Below the pieces are notes generated by a model. It had not been told where the DNA came from, did no database searches, and was given only the letters and a program-made list of their open reading frames with translations. Below are positions 11,620 through 24,383 of a DNA stretch of 64,000 nucleotides, piece after piece. The position numbers were made by a program, and so were the translations under genes. The stretch covers positions 98,537,340 through 98,601,339 of the forward strand of contig OY740772.1 in assembly GCA_963513935.1 (NCBI GenBank), in the 5' to 3' direction. The stretch is from Aphrophora alni (taxonomy: Eukaryota > Arthropoda > Insecta > Hemiptera > Aphrophoridae). The first letter of the stretch is position 1; each line of letters starts with the position of its first letter.

Positions 11620-11850
11620 GTCATCATCGCCTTATTAAAAAAGGAAAAATTAACATAAAAGACTGCTCGACTGCTCATAAGTTCTTGACTGCTCTAATAA
11701 AGACAAGGTAGTAAAAGAACAAGAGTTAGGTGAAGAGAGACCTGATAAGAAAGATGAATGAGAGAGTATCTAACCCAGACTATACAAAGAAGGTGTAGTT
11801 TCAGATTTCTAACTATAAATAAGCCTCTGTGGGGCTATGAAAGTGTCAGT
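11620..11850 (-). repeat. Dispersed repeat family A, copy 4
   Basis: The reverse complement carries CTTATC-GGTCTCTCTTCACC, ACTCTTGTTCTTTTAC and AAGGCGATGATGACTAA. The middle is rearranged. Confidence 0.7.
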
Positions 11851-14165
11851 TTGAGGATTGTCATCCTGTCATATAACGTAATAAAATATGAATATAAAAT
11901 GTAACCAAATAATTTACAGTGTTGTTAAATAACAATCTAGTCTAAGTGAGGTGTAACGTAACCTAACCTAAGATAAAATATCGTTTCCCTCAGATTACAT
12001 CTGAAGTAAATAAAAGCAGATAAAACTATTGCACCTTTGCCTCTTGGTAGTTAGGATGGTTATGTTCATGTTTTCTTCACATCGCAATTCAATTATTATA
12101 AAGGTAGTCAATCGATGTTATTAAGACGGAATTTTTATATTGTATTGTATTAAAATTGTATTAAAAACCAAACAACGTTGCCAAAACATGGTTGGTCGTA
12201 TACCTATGGCACTACAGCATGAGGTGAACTTTGGTCTCTTAAACGACGTCTTTACTCTCTACACTTCATTCTCTGCTACCACCTTCTCTGTACACGTAGA
12301 ATTCAGATCTTCATCCCGGTGCTACATATGACTTCGTTCTCCCCTACAATGTTTCCTATTTCTCAGGTAAAAGCTGTATACTTTTAAAGACGATTATGAC
12401 CGAGAGGTTTTTCACCTTTAGTCCAACATCAGCAGTCTTTTTCACGTCCCACAATTGACCCTTATGTCAGAGAATAAAATTTTTTTGTAATAGGGCCTAC
12501 TGAGATTTTTTAAATGAATCTTTCATCGGAGATAATTTTATCAACTTTTAGTGTATTGTTTTAACTTCTTTGGTGCCAATCACTCGTTATAAATGTAAGT
12601 CCTATTTCATTAAAACCCAATTTTTTAAAACCTATTTTTTTTTACTTGTAATTTGACATGCTGGTTTGGGTCATTAATTTTCTTTTATCAAAGAGCTCTA
12701 TGAAAGAAGTTGGTTTCCCCCAATAAATTTCAAACCGTCATTTTTGAAGATTTTGTTTGGAGCCCTGGTAATATTTGTTCAAAATAGTTAAATATAATTT
12801 TAATAAAATTGTAAATTTGTTTTAAATGTTTTACCCTAATTTTTTGAATTATCATAAAATTTTCAAAATAAAATCTCGAGATATAGTTAAAAAATACCAA
12901 ACAAAATTAGATTACTAAATTGAGCTGCAGAGACATCGAGCACCAGATAAGACAGACATCATTTTGAAAACCACTTTTTGGACGTAGACGACCGTAAACA
13001 CATATTTTGTTAAACAACACTACGGTGATTTATTGACCCATCGTAAAAAAATAAACACGAATTTAATTTCAAAATCTGTCATACAAGCAAAATATATTTA
13101 GTAAATAAAGGTGATTCTCATATAAAGCTTGTGTGTTTTACTTTTCTTTTGTGTTTCCTTATGTCAAAACATAAAGGATAAATTCAATTTTCTCCAGCCA
13201 TTCCACCAACCTATAAACTATATTGCGTTTCTTCATTCGCCTCAGACCAATTGAAAATTTTATGGATTTCTTAAAATGCTATTAAATAATTCATTGGATT
13301 TTGGGAAGATATTTGTACAAGTTATACATGGTGTGGGAAAAGTATGGGAACGGTAGAAGATTAGATGATTTCAAAAGTGGTTAAAATTGTAAAATTTTTG
13401 CAAAACTAAGCTTTCACAAATTTGAAAGAATAAAATATTAGGCTACTAAAACCACTAGAGAAATCCAGCAAGAGAAATTTGTAAGAAGGTTTTTGTTGTT
13501 GTTAAATGGAACAAAAATAATTTGTATCTTCAAAAATACAGAAATTATTGTTTTGTTAATTCCAGTTTTAATAATTTAAACAATAAAATCGTTTATTTAC
13601 GACGTCTGGTACCTGTTTCAGAAGAAAAGGTTAACCTATCCCAGAACGTAGTTACAATTTAACCTACCCTAGAGTCTACAATTTTGGAAAGCAATACTGT
13701 ATTAAATAAGCCCATCGCCATTTTGAGGTTAACCACTTCGGTCATCAACACCCTAAAAGCGGAGATAGAAATGTTTCGCGATTACCAAACTGACCCTATA
13801 CAGTCGATACATCGATTGTCCAAATTATTACAAAACTTTATAACGAATACACACATTGAGCCGTAACCGCGTAACAAATAACACGACCTAGCTTCCCTTG
13901 ATCAGCATCAAAATTTAAAATCAGAATATTCTCAATCACGCCACTGTGAACTTACTGTTGCGTGCTGTTTTGCTCAAATCATGCAAATTACAGAACATCC
14001 CTTTGAGACATTCAGTTCTGTGATTAATATTAAATTTAGTCTACGATTAATAGGAAAGATGTTTGCTATTTATTGTTCTCACATTTATTTGAGAGAATAA
14101 CTTTTAATATTGTGTTAATTCAGTTTCATTTAAAGTTCATTTGTTGTTTAAATTCGAAAACCCTG
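11851..14165. other. Intergenic; scattered repeat scraps
   Basis: No named gene. It includes a family A tail scrap at 12375-12430 (GACGATTATGACCGAGAGGT followed by TTTTCACC) and the unidentified ORF at 13666-13866. The rest is AT-rich with TE-like filler. Confidence 0.4.
13666..13866 (+). other. Coding-like open stretch, unidentified
   Basis: About 66 codons are open after an upstream in-frame stop, with no ATG near the start. The composition is protein-like and mixed (INTLKAEIEMFRDYQTDPIQ, then SIHRLSKLLQNFI), and the bases are GC-richer than the surroundings. It could be an exon, a decayed TE ORF, or chance. No domain recognised. Confidence 0.25.
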
Positions 14166-14167
14166 TC

Positions 14168-14515
<348 letters not shown>

Positions 14516-14938
14516 TACTTCTTTAAAGTACATACATTTGCAAACTCGGAAAAATAATATATTTTTTCTTAAATTATGCCTTTGTTACATTATTTTTAAG
14601 TCTACGTACGAGTTTAAAATGTCCTTCTGTTCTTTCCAAAACTTAAAGGTTTAAAACCACACACTTTAAATAAATATTGTTAAATTGAAACAAGAGGTAT
14701 TTGTCAGGCTTTGTAGTTACGTGTCTACACAATTCATAAATGAACGTGTGTCCTTTATGGATTACTAAAAAAATGTACCGTACCATGCCTTAGTAGAATC
14801 CAGAATTCAGTAAGTTATTGAATGTTGGAGTGGCATTTACTTTCAAAAATAAGGTCAATAGTGAAAATACAGAAACACTTCATAAGATGTATATTAAAAG
14901 TGCCTAGACATGGGCAATCTTTACCACGATTAGGCAAT
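14516..14938. other. Intergenic, nothing recognised
   Basis: AT-rich. It may include unrecognisable upstream parts of the LINE fragment that follows. Confidence 0.4.
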
Positions 14939-15660
14939 TAAAACTTCTTCCTTTAAGATATCTATATATTTTTAAAGTAATCAAATTATTTTATCTTAGA
15001 AGTGGGCATAATCTATCTGATGAGAATATATATACCGACAAAGATTGCAGTCTAAATATAATAGAGACTTGCCTCGTTCTTTCAAAGAAGCTTATGTGAA
15101 ATTCTATTTGCATTCAGCGGGTAATATATTTAATAGGATTCCCCCATCTTTAAAAGACATGAAATCTAAAACAAAATTTTTAATGAAAGTGAAAACATGG
15201 TTATTTTTTCTGGTTGATGTGATTTTTTTTTAAATTGCTTGTTTGATGTCGGTAAATCTTTGTCATTCTCTGAGTTGTGGTGGTGGTGATGGATGTCTGA
15301 TAGGAGGAAATTTTGCGGTATCAATGGAGGCTATTCTGTCAAATAATTCGCGAAAATCTATGAATTTTATTGTATATCTCTTTTTCAATTCGTATACCAT
15401 TTCAAAAATTCCACCTTTTTATTTTATGTAATGGGACTCTATTTTGTTTATTATTATAGTCATGTTAGCACTTTAGGGACTGCTATAGTTTTTTTCTTTT
15501 GTTGGAGAACCCAAAACAGCCTGAGACTATAGAGTTTCCTACATTTTTCATGGAGAATATTGTTTTATTTAGTTTTTAGTAATTTTGATATACAAATGTA
15601 AAGATTGACTATTTTACTATGTTTGTATTGTCTCTATGAGAAATAAAGTTTTTTTAATAT
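14939..15660 (+). mobile_element. Non-LTR retrotransposon (LINE) 3' fragment
   Basis: 14939-15060 reads LKLLPLRYLYIFKVIKLFYL and onward to RSGHNLS. After a +1-type frameshift near 15060 the frame at 15045-15230 continues with LPRSFKEAYVKFYLHSAGNI, then FNRIPPSLKDMKSKTKFLMK. This order (LPL..LY..K, R..., FY.G...N.+P..+K.....F...+K.+L) is the usual C-terminal tail after the reverse transcriptase domain in CR1/Jockey-like LINEs. A 3' UTR-like stretch ends with AATAAAG near 15642. The catalytic RT part is absent, so the copy is truncated and frameshifted. Confidence 0.6.
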
Positions 15661-15697
15661 TAAAAACAATATATTAAATGTTGATCTCGACTTATGG

Positions 15698-15769
15698 GTA
15701 TAACAAACACACAGTACACAATTCTCACAAAATTTTTGTGAGAATTGTGTTCTGTGTGTTGGTTATACT
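15698..15769. repeat. Long palindrome/hairpin
   Basis: Two ~35-bp arms meet with almost no loop. The inner CACAATTCTCACAAAA and its complement are perfect; the outer part has a few mismatches. It is bracketed by a 13-bp direct repeat TATTAAAAACAAT (15658-15670 and 15771-15783), which may be a target duplication. Confidence 0.85.
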
Positions 15770-15783
15770 GTATTAAAAACAAT

Positions 15784-18712
15784 ACATAATCTATGTCTTT
15801 AAAAACACTTTTATTTACCTTTGACTTTATTATTTTCACAAACTTATAAGACTTATATTTAGAAACTTTTGATCTTATTAAATTTATGCTTGGTTCGTTA
15901 AGTTAATTATTTTAATGATTATGAATACTTCCTAAAACAATAAAGACAATAAATCAGTTTCACTTTGTTGCATAGGCTATACGTTTATACAGAAAGTCAT
16001 GTGATCGGCCAAAGAATCTATGTTTTGGGGGTCAGTCTGTTTTGATTTGTTTTTCCATGTTATATAAGTCATCATTGACTTATAAAAAATGGAATGAATA
16101 AACATACAATAAACACCTCCAATAATCAATGCTTCAAAGTTCAGTGTCCTGGCTATTTTTAGACTAGCTCCTTGGTCATGACCTATGTAAATACGTGTGT
16201 AAATTAGGTTTAAATCTTCTTACTGATTGGAGTTCTAAGCTCTAAGTTACTCACAAATCCAGAAATTACATAAAAATATTTTTGAAAACCTTTTTTCTTT
16301 TAGAATAATCACCATGATTACATTTAAAAAATCGTTAATTATATAGATTAGCTGGTACAGCTAATTTTGGTAATTTTCGTGTTCATTCTTCAACTACATA
16401 CCTTATTTCTTAAGAATAATTCATTTCTTCAATGCGGAATTCACATAAGAATTGGACTTCATGTTCATAAAAACGTGGATTTACACATTTTGCACATTTA
16501 CATGCATATACTGACTAAGCCATGCTTATAATTGGGCATTTTTGAATTTAGAAAAGTATAATATATATGATATCCGTGAAAATATTTCTACACATATTTG
16601 AAAATATGTGTGTCTATATACATACATGTATACAACTAAAAACGCATAGTTAAAAAAATGCACGTTTTTGTAGTTAGTCTGTGCATATATAATATGTGTG
16701 TGCATAAATATATACATTAAAAAATGTATATCCAAATGCTTGGTGTTGCATGCAAAACACTTACATATACCCATATTTAGCGCTTTTACTATACAAAAAT
16801 TGCCTAAACTTAAAAAAATTCAACTTTTTTTCTTTTCGTAAAAATGCCATATACGAACAATTGACTTTTAGCGTCGTATCTCTGTCCTAGTGCGTCTGAC
16901 GAAAATATCATTAACGATCTTTAGATGGGAAATTTAGTCGGCTACAACTTTTGTTTTGATATCTTGATTAGTTTTTGAGATATTTACAAAAAACCGTTTT
17001 GCTCCAACTTTTAACCCCCCTCCCCCCTCCAGTGGTACCCAGCGATGAGCTAGAGTGTCCGATCCCCCCCCCCCCGTTGAAGTAACCCCAAAACCAAACT
17101 TCCCACCAAATTTCGTGTCTGGAGAATATTTGTCCAGATTTTTACAAAATCTGCCTTTATTCAGTGAACTTCTGAGAGAATTGTAAATTGTTATTTCTTT
17201 CTTACGATATTCATCACATTTTCTCGAGATATGGCTTAAATTTTCCCACTTTGTGAAATATAATTAAAATCGTTCCACGTTTTTGTGCTATTAAGTTCGA
17301 CAGACGGATATCTTTACAAAAACCACTTTTTTTTTTTTTTTTTTTTTTACTCAGGAGACCTCAAAACTGACGTTTTTGATTTTTCGACCCATCACATAAT
17401 TGTCTCAACATTCGCATGTGTTATAAAGTAAAAATCTGAGTCGTTTCAATTTAGCTTACGAATTTAACTCAAACTAGTTTAAAATTATGAATTATGAACT
17501 GGTTGCTTTTTCTATTTAGAAATGTTTTATTTTTATTTTCAGATCTTTTTAACTTCGTTGTGTTTCGCGAGCAGCTGTATCGTGTATAGTTTTCATCACA
17601 TCTCTCGGGGTGAGTATATATTGATTATTTTTAATTGTAAAATACTTCTTTTCATACTGTAGATATAAGTGTTTTACAAAAATATAATTTGAGTACATCT
17701 TTGCAATGACTTGGAGAGTCGTGATGTGCTAAATGATTACATTTGCGTACTGACTACAAATAATGTTTACTTTGTAACCATCTGTAACGATTAAATCAGT
17801 TTAGCCTTACCATTGGCTCTCCAGCATATATCAATTAACGAGTCCTACTCTCTCATTGGCTTTCGAGTATCTAAAAGTAATCATTTAAACAGTCGAGCTC
17901 TCCAATTGGCTGTAATGTCCCGCGTTAACTGAGACCCGAGTATCAATCTACGAGAGTAATCATTCGCTTTACTTTGTAATCAGTACTTTGGATTTGGAGT
18001 ATCAGATACATTTGTGGACGGTGAGTACTGATTACTGGAGTATCTGCACATCACTATTGTAGAGTCTTATGTGGGTTTGAATGTTTACTAAAGCTCACTT
18101 TTGTCTTCTCATTTTTATGTCAGCTTGTATCAAATGTGGTACAAATATTGTTTTAAAAACCTTTTAATATATGCTTCTTGAAAAATAGAAATAAACATAT
18201 AAAGTATGTAACTAAACCTATTAAAAATACACTAAATTAACAATGTTAACAATCCGTCTTTTTATGTCCTCGTTAATCTGTTTTTAAGCTATTTAATGCA
18301 CTCTGGTAAATTCTCCAGAACTGAATATGAAAAGGGTTTCTAAAATCCATAAAAAGCAATTAGAAACATAGGCCTACTGAATATGCAAAGGCAAGATTCA
18401 TGCCCTAACGCATTTCAGTCCTTAAAAATTAAGTCACTGTCCAACATGTTTATTTTTCAAAGTAGTTTACTCGTTGTGGGAACAGAACAAACCTACAAGG
18501 TCTTAGACACATTATCATTCACACAAAATACGTAATCAGGACGATTTTTGTATAAACGATTAGGAAAGAAGTCCCCTATACAGGAGAGCAAAGTTATTTA
18601 ATATGTAACCTGTAAATTGAAAGTACAGAATTAAAAATGCTTTAAAAGAACTATTAATGATGGCATGTATAATATTTAAGTATTTGCATCAGGGTTGATG
18701 ATCGCTCGAACA

Positions 18713-18716
<4 letters not shown>
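15784..18716. other. Intergenic, ~2.9 kb; homopolymer runs
   Basis: No gene recognised. It holds a T-run at 17327-17349 and poly-C runs near 17018-17076, within family-D-like filler (GATATCTTGATTAGTTTTTG, AAACCG). The only exon-like feature is at 17543-17609. Short direct repeats (AGTATC, CTCTCATTGGCT) occur around 17815-18050. Confidence 0.4.
17543..17609 (+). other. Candidate internal exon (splice-site based)
   Basis: A TTTTTATTTTCAG acceptor precedes a 67-nt segment and GTGAGTAT follows it. Frame 1 is open (IFLTSLCFASSCIVYSFHHI), while the other two frames have stops. Splice-site pairs of this quality also arise by chance, and no neighbouring exon is identified. Confidence 0.2.
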
Positions 18717-18781
<65 letters not shown>

Positions 18782-18782
18782 A
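18717..18782. repeat. Compound (AC)n-(AT)n microsatellite
   Basis: About 23 AC units (18717-18762) pass directly into about 10 AT units. Confidence 0.97.
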
Positions 18783-21550
18783 AGGGTGATTCGGAATGCC
18801 ACGCTACGCCTTCTCACTGCGTGAGTGAGTTCGAGTAGGGTTCTTCGTGCCCTACGTTGGAACGCCACTAGCCACGCTTCGCCTCTCTTCGACTTCACGA
18901 ATTTAAGATTCTTGTTCCCTTTTTTGGAACACTATTATCACGAACTCTTAAACTCGCTGTACGATTACCACCGACTGGGCGAACCACCTTTCTTTTCAGA
19001 GCAGGCGCGGGCAAGGCCAAGGTGCTCACTTTTACTTTTTTAAACCAAAGATTTTGCAACTCTTGGCTCTAATAAGTATGAGCTTGTCCTCATAAACTTA
19101 CCAAATTTTAATTAACGCAAAATTCCCTGAATTTTATCTCAATGCTCGATTATTTAACTCTTTTAAGATTAACTCTCTCTCTCTCCAAGGTCGTGCCTTT
19201 TGGGAGAAATCGGCTCTTAAGTTCTGATGATAACTTTTAAAATTTTCAAATTATATTACCAGAGCACATATATAAAATTTATGTTAAAACAAAGTTAATA
19301 GCATACACAGAATGGATTTATATTAAAAACACAACAAAATTTAGAAATGAATTATTTGTATATTATTTCCTCTTTTGCACAGAAAAATTTTATATTCAAA
19401 ACTTTTTTAATCACACAAAACAATTTAATTGAACAATAACACAACTATTTATTTATTTAACAACATTAATTAATGTAATATTATCTATATATTAAACAAA
19501 AATAAAAGCGCTTGACTTTCCAGACAGAACCACAAACAGTTTTTCCTGTACTGAAAAAGTCGTATTTAAATTATTAATTATTATCAACACCAAAGCAGAG
19601 GTTTAAAAATGAATTTAATTTTTAATAATTCCCCTAATGACGTTATATTTGAAAAGAAGTTAATATTTGCGAATTATTCCTTAAGTATAAGATACCTTCA
19701 CACTTTAATAGAAGTTCTAGTTGGATTTGGAATTTGTTGTATTATTAGGATGATAGTGATGTGATGTTTTCTATCCAGAGTCTGTAAGCTGCTATGTAGT
19801 TGAATGCTGGTCTCGAATTCTTCTAAGTCGCCTTGAAGATCGATTAAAGTTGAAATTATTCTAAGTCCAATTAGTAGAGTGACAGTTGAATCTTCCTCTC
19901 AGCTCAGAGTCGGTTGCAGAAGAAACGTCCTTTAAGCGTCGATTCCAAATCAAAAGTAATCGTCTTTCGACGGTTAAATCTCGGTCTCCCTGTCAGTGGG
20001 AATTAATCCACTTTTCTGGAGCCAATTTTCCTCCCTTTTTGGGAAAAAGGTATTTTCCATATATTATGTGTTTTCAGGCCCTTTTGGTCTGAAATATTTA
20101 CACTATATGTTTTATTAGTCCTATTTTTTGACTAATGAATAGTTTTCTTCCTTAATTATTAATTAAAACACCTTTTAATTAATAATTTATAGTATTTTTT
20201 CTTTAACGTTATCTTTGATCCATGTTGGCAACATGATGATTCTGACTTTAGACTCTGCTTGAGGATGCGCGCGCAACTTTTCATGTTTTTGCATGAAAAT
20301 CTCTACTTTTGACGTTTTTTCGTTCAACTCGCTATAACTTTCGAACGCTCGAACCGATTTTAAAGTTCCTTTCGGATTCTTCTTCCTTTCCATCTTGTGG
20401 GTCTTGTGGAACTTGATTCATCGCTCTACTACGCTTCGTTCGCGAATTATCGCCCTTTTCCTGAAATTTGATTTTTCCCCTTTTCAAATTTTGAGATAAG
20501 TCCTTTCTCAAAATTCTTTTGACGAAATCTTGTTCCTCTTCTACTACGACGAAAAACTATGTTTGTACTTTTCCCATAACTCGTTTGGTTGTCGAGTTAT
20601 TCGCCTTTGAAGTCCTTAAGTTTGTGTCGTATGAGTTTATGTTCATAAAAACCCCCCCATTATATATTATTACTTCTGCTTTGGTGTGTTACCATTTTAC
20701 ATACTAAATACATATAATTATCATGTTACTTTACCCCTTTAACTTTTATTTTACCCGCTTTTGGGCTTTGAAGTTTTACGTTTTGTAATTATTATATCTC
20801 CCTTATTTTATTTTCAAATTTGATTCTAAGTACCTATTATTGTGCCCTATTGTGGTCTCTACAATAGTACTTATTATTATTTTTTAAATGATCCCCCCTT
20901 CAACTCAAAAATTCCAAAAAACTCCCCAAGAATGACTTTCTAAGTCCATTCTCACCTGTTAATTATTATTAATTCATATTTTTTATTTGTGATTATTGTT
21001 ACTTCCCCACTTGGTTATGACTCTACGATTTTTGAATTTTGAATTTATTCTTTTTCCAAATTTTAGGTTTTTGAGCCCTTCTAAAAACTTGAATAACTTT
21101 TTTGTTTTATGTGGTTTTAAATTTATTTGTTGATATTATTGGTCGGTTGACTCTACTGAATATTTATTTATATTAATAATTTAGTTTCTTAATAAAATAG
21201 GAACTAAGGCAGTTTGACTTTTCACGTCCGAACAAGCAAGTTTGCTCTCGAACTGGCGTGACGTCATCGCCCCACCTCGTCCCCACTCTACAAGGTTTAG
21301 CGCGGCAATTTAACTTGTTTTAAATGGACTTGAGACGTTTGGCTTTTTCCAAACCGTCGCAGGAAGTGCACAACAATCTCTCGGGAAATGATTCTATAGC
21401 TAAAAATAAGATAAAATGTACAAAAATTAGTCTGAAACGTTTCGTTTCTCGACTCTCGGCCATTTTGTGTTAAAAAAAGACAGTATATCTTATTAATCTT
21501 TTAAGCTCCGTTTTGTGACTTCTTGTCGTATCTTTTATGTTTGTAACTTC
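18783..21550. other. Noncoding block with strand-biased composition
   Basis: From about 18,783 the plus strand is rich in T and C, with many CG dinucleotides and short T/C runs (for example AACTCGCTATAACTTTCGAA at 20325). No open frame has a recognisable domain, although several 60-75-codon frames exist on both strands. A small hairpin lies at 20153-20187. It is most likely a decayed, low-copy mobile element; its class is unknown. Confidence 0.35.
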
Positions 21551-21553
21551 TTG

Positions 21554-22065
21554 TAACGACATGTTTTGGAGCCGTAACTCCATCATGTGGTCTTATTCAC
21601 TCCTAAGAGATCGTCGTACATTAAAATAAATTACACACAGACATAACACTGACGTCGTATGGTGGGAGTGGAACGAAAGTTCGTTATTAAGACGTCGTCT
21701 GGTGTTCTTTTGAATGCTTTATATATTTCATATTCTTTACTAACATTCATTAGCCTTCCCTTTGTACAAATGTGTAAGGCTTCTACAGTTGAGTGGAAGT
21801 CGCCCTGGTTATGGTTACATTCGGCGAAGGTTTTGATTTGGCGATGTTGGATCTGCTTTTGGGAAGATGTTCTTTGTACTGTTCATTGAACGCTCTTCCT
21901 GTTTGATCGTGTAGTATTTATTGCATTCCTGACGATTGATTTTGTAAACACCAGTCAGTCTTGTATGCTTTTATTGTTTTATGTCGTCCTCTTCTGCACT
22001 ATTTTTAACAGGTTTCTAATCTTAGTACCTCTTTCCAGATCGGTTCGGTATGTAGATAACAAAGT
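21554..22065 (-). mobile_element. PLE fragment with GIY-YIG endonuclease remnant
   Basis: Reading the minus strand from about 21965: TGVYKINRQECNKYYTI, corresponding to the family pattern GIYKI-C--C---YIG; then, after a frame change near 21830, HNQGDFHSTVEALHICTKGR and LMNVSKEYEIYKAFKR, ending TPDDVLITN. That C-terminal pattern is typical of PLE endonuclease domains. The 3' tail at 21590-21554 has CATGATGGAGTTACGGCTCC followed by AAAACATGTCG. The GIY-YIG core is degraded (YYTI in place of YYIG) and the frame is broken, so the copy is dead. Confidence 0.75.
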
Positions 22066-22122
22066 ACCGCCACACTTACCCCTTTCTCCTATTACTCCTG
22101 CCCACACCCACATTATCCGCTT

Positions 22123-22404
22123 CAGCTCTGAGAGACCTCAGGGGCTCACTCATATTATATGATCCCCGAGTGATCCTAGCTGAATCTTCGCCTATATTCT
22201 TCTTGTGGTTTTTTGATCTGATCCTTCTCTTTCAGCTTTCCTATCAGGTCTCTCTTGACCATCTCTTCTTCTTTTCCGACCCCAATGCTATTAGAATATT
22301 CTACAGCATTCTAGAGTATTCAAGGACTCTATTTTTTGATAATTGTTTATTTTTTAAGGCGATGATGACCGAGAGGTTTTTCGCCTTTTAAAAACAAGGA
22401 AAAA
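22123..22404 (+). repeat. Dispersed repeat family A, copy 6 (well preserved)
   Basis: Contains GAGAGACCTCAGGGGCTCAC, TCCTATCAGGTCTCTCTTGA and AAGGCGATGATGACCGAGAG followed by GTTTTTCGCCTTT. It is one of the clearest copies for defining the family. Confidence 0.85.
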
Positions 22405-23966
22405 ATACAGCTTCTTGACGACTCTTTTTGTCCTCAACACTGTCCTCTTGACATGGTCCGTCATCCTCATGTTGTTATCGAAGACTAAGTCTATTTCAGA
22501 CACTTCTTGGCCACAATATTTAAATCACTCACCAGGATTTATTATCACCAATAAGATGATCTCTGTTTCTTTGAATCCAGTCATGCACAGATGATAATCT
22601 ACTATTACTTAGATCGTACTATTTTAACTATAATTTGACAATTTTACGGTACTTGAACGATCTCAAATGTATCATAACAAATTACAAATCGAGTCGAATG
22701 TGTTGCCGATAATAAGTCTAGTATATCGTGTTAACTGTATATTTCAACAGACCCCTAATAATTATATTTCATCACATTTCATTCCTCCATCAATGTCTAA
22801 ATCCCTCACCAGGATAGTCATTTCACTAATGGAGCTCATTGTCACCAGAACATGATCTCGGATTACTGAGAAGTCAGTGACAGCTTTAGTCCAGCCATTG
22901 ACAGAGGATATCTGCTACTACTTGTATCGTACTAATTTAACCATAATTTTACAATTTTAACGATTATATACGAGGGCTTTCTCAACTGTATTATCTCAAA
23001 TCTCAAACCGAGTCTAATGGTATTACGTAGTATATCTTAGCTGTATAATTCAACAGGCATCATAACCATTATTTTCCACCACATTTCATTCATTATTAAT
23101 AATCTTTCCTGTGCGTGACAAGGCAAATGTTAGATTTATATTTTGAGATACGAACTTTCCTCTAAACCTGTGTTGTACTGCGACCACTCCTCATAGAAAC
23201 TTGTTGCACCACCTTGAGTTTGATAAATTACTTGAATCATGGAAGTAGAATAATGGAAATGTCTCCAAACATACAATCTCTTGCGAGTGTTTTATCTAAC
23301 CAACACTTGATACACATGCACAGTGAAAAGTAAGTTCTGTAAACCCATGACTAAGTTTTAATGGCGATACCTCCATGAGTCCAGTCATTATACTTTTTTT
23401 CGTTGATATAAAAAGTTTCTTCTAACTTTATAAGAGGGATTGGGTGATCAAGGGTAATTGGAATGTTAATACCCACTTTGTAACATTTATATTTTTCATT
23501 CATTCTTTATCTTTTCTTTGTTAGGAATAAGTTTCAAAAAACCAAATAAAAGGTAAAATATCTGTACACGCTTTTGTTTACTTTTCATATAATTTATATA
23601 CAAGAAGAAATCTTTATAACCTGTTGTTCGGTATACCCATCTAAGATATAATGTCCTGTTGCCTTTTCAACATCCAGCCCTAAATATGGAAAGATATAAT
23701 TCCTTGAATGGCTGAATATATTCTTTCCAAACCGTAACGACCACTGAGAAGAGATTTTTTTCCAAATTTGACCTCTAAGTGGATTTAAAAGGGTAAAATA
23801 TATTTTCTTAGATTCTTGAAATCGCGAATAAAATATCTATTTCCTTTTCGCCTATACAGAGTGTCCTAAGAATAACCTACATACTTCGCAGGTGTATTCC
23901 TTGGATGAAAAAAATGAAAAAGTTCATATAAACATGAATTTCTAATATGTCTTACATTTTTTGTTC
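22405..23966. other. Intergenic; contains a diverged tandem duplication
   Basis: No gene recognised. Apart from the duplication at 22524-23095, the sequence is AT-rich filler. Confidence 0.4.
22524..23095. repeat. Diverged ~280-bp tandem duplication
   Basis: Copy 1 (about 22524-22793) and copy 2 (about 22798-23095) share, in order, TAAATC-CTCACCAGGAT, a TGATCTC block, CCAG-CAT, a TCGTACTA-TTTAAC block, CGAGTC-AATG, AGTATATC and CACATTTCATTC. No ORF spans it. Confidence 0.65.
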
Positions 23967-23967
23967 T

Positions 23968-24383
23968 AGGATTAAATAAAGCAATAAAGCTTATAGTTTC
24001 AAAATATTTCAATAATATAAATGAGCTACAATTGTTTCCCCTTGCGGCATTATCGGGCAACTGATAATTAACAGGTATTGACAACTATTTATACATACAC
24101 AAGTAACAGGAAATTGAAATAGAACAGAGAAATCGCGAAGGGTAGGGGGAATGACCTAGCAGGTAGATGAAGGTTGATGAACTATGTTAAGGATCGGTTT
24201 TAGAAGGGGTGACGAATTTAATACAATTTGGTCATTTAAGTTGAAAATAGGCCTAAAGGAAATAGATCTATTTATTTCTAAACATTCTAAATTATTTAAT
24301 CTATTGCTTTTATTTTTTATATGTAAGAGTTTAACATTCAATTTCGGATCAAAATTATGACTTGAGTTCAAAAGGTGGTTCAA
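23968..24383 (-). mobile_element. PLE fragment, endonuclease C-terminus plus 3' tail (type 1)
   Basis: The minus frame from 24383 (a TTG codon, no ATG) reads NHLLNSSHNFDPKLNVKLLH, then IKNKSNRLNNLECLEINRSI, to a stop at 24156. This is the region after the GIY-YIG core in PLEs (NFA-HLL--GH----..LH....LE..EI). The 3' tail follows, with CCGATAATGCCGCAAGGGGA and AACAATTGTAGC, ending in TTTATTTAATCC. It is a truncated copy, parallel to 57832-58265. Confidence 0.75.
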
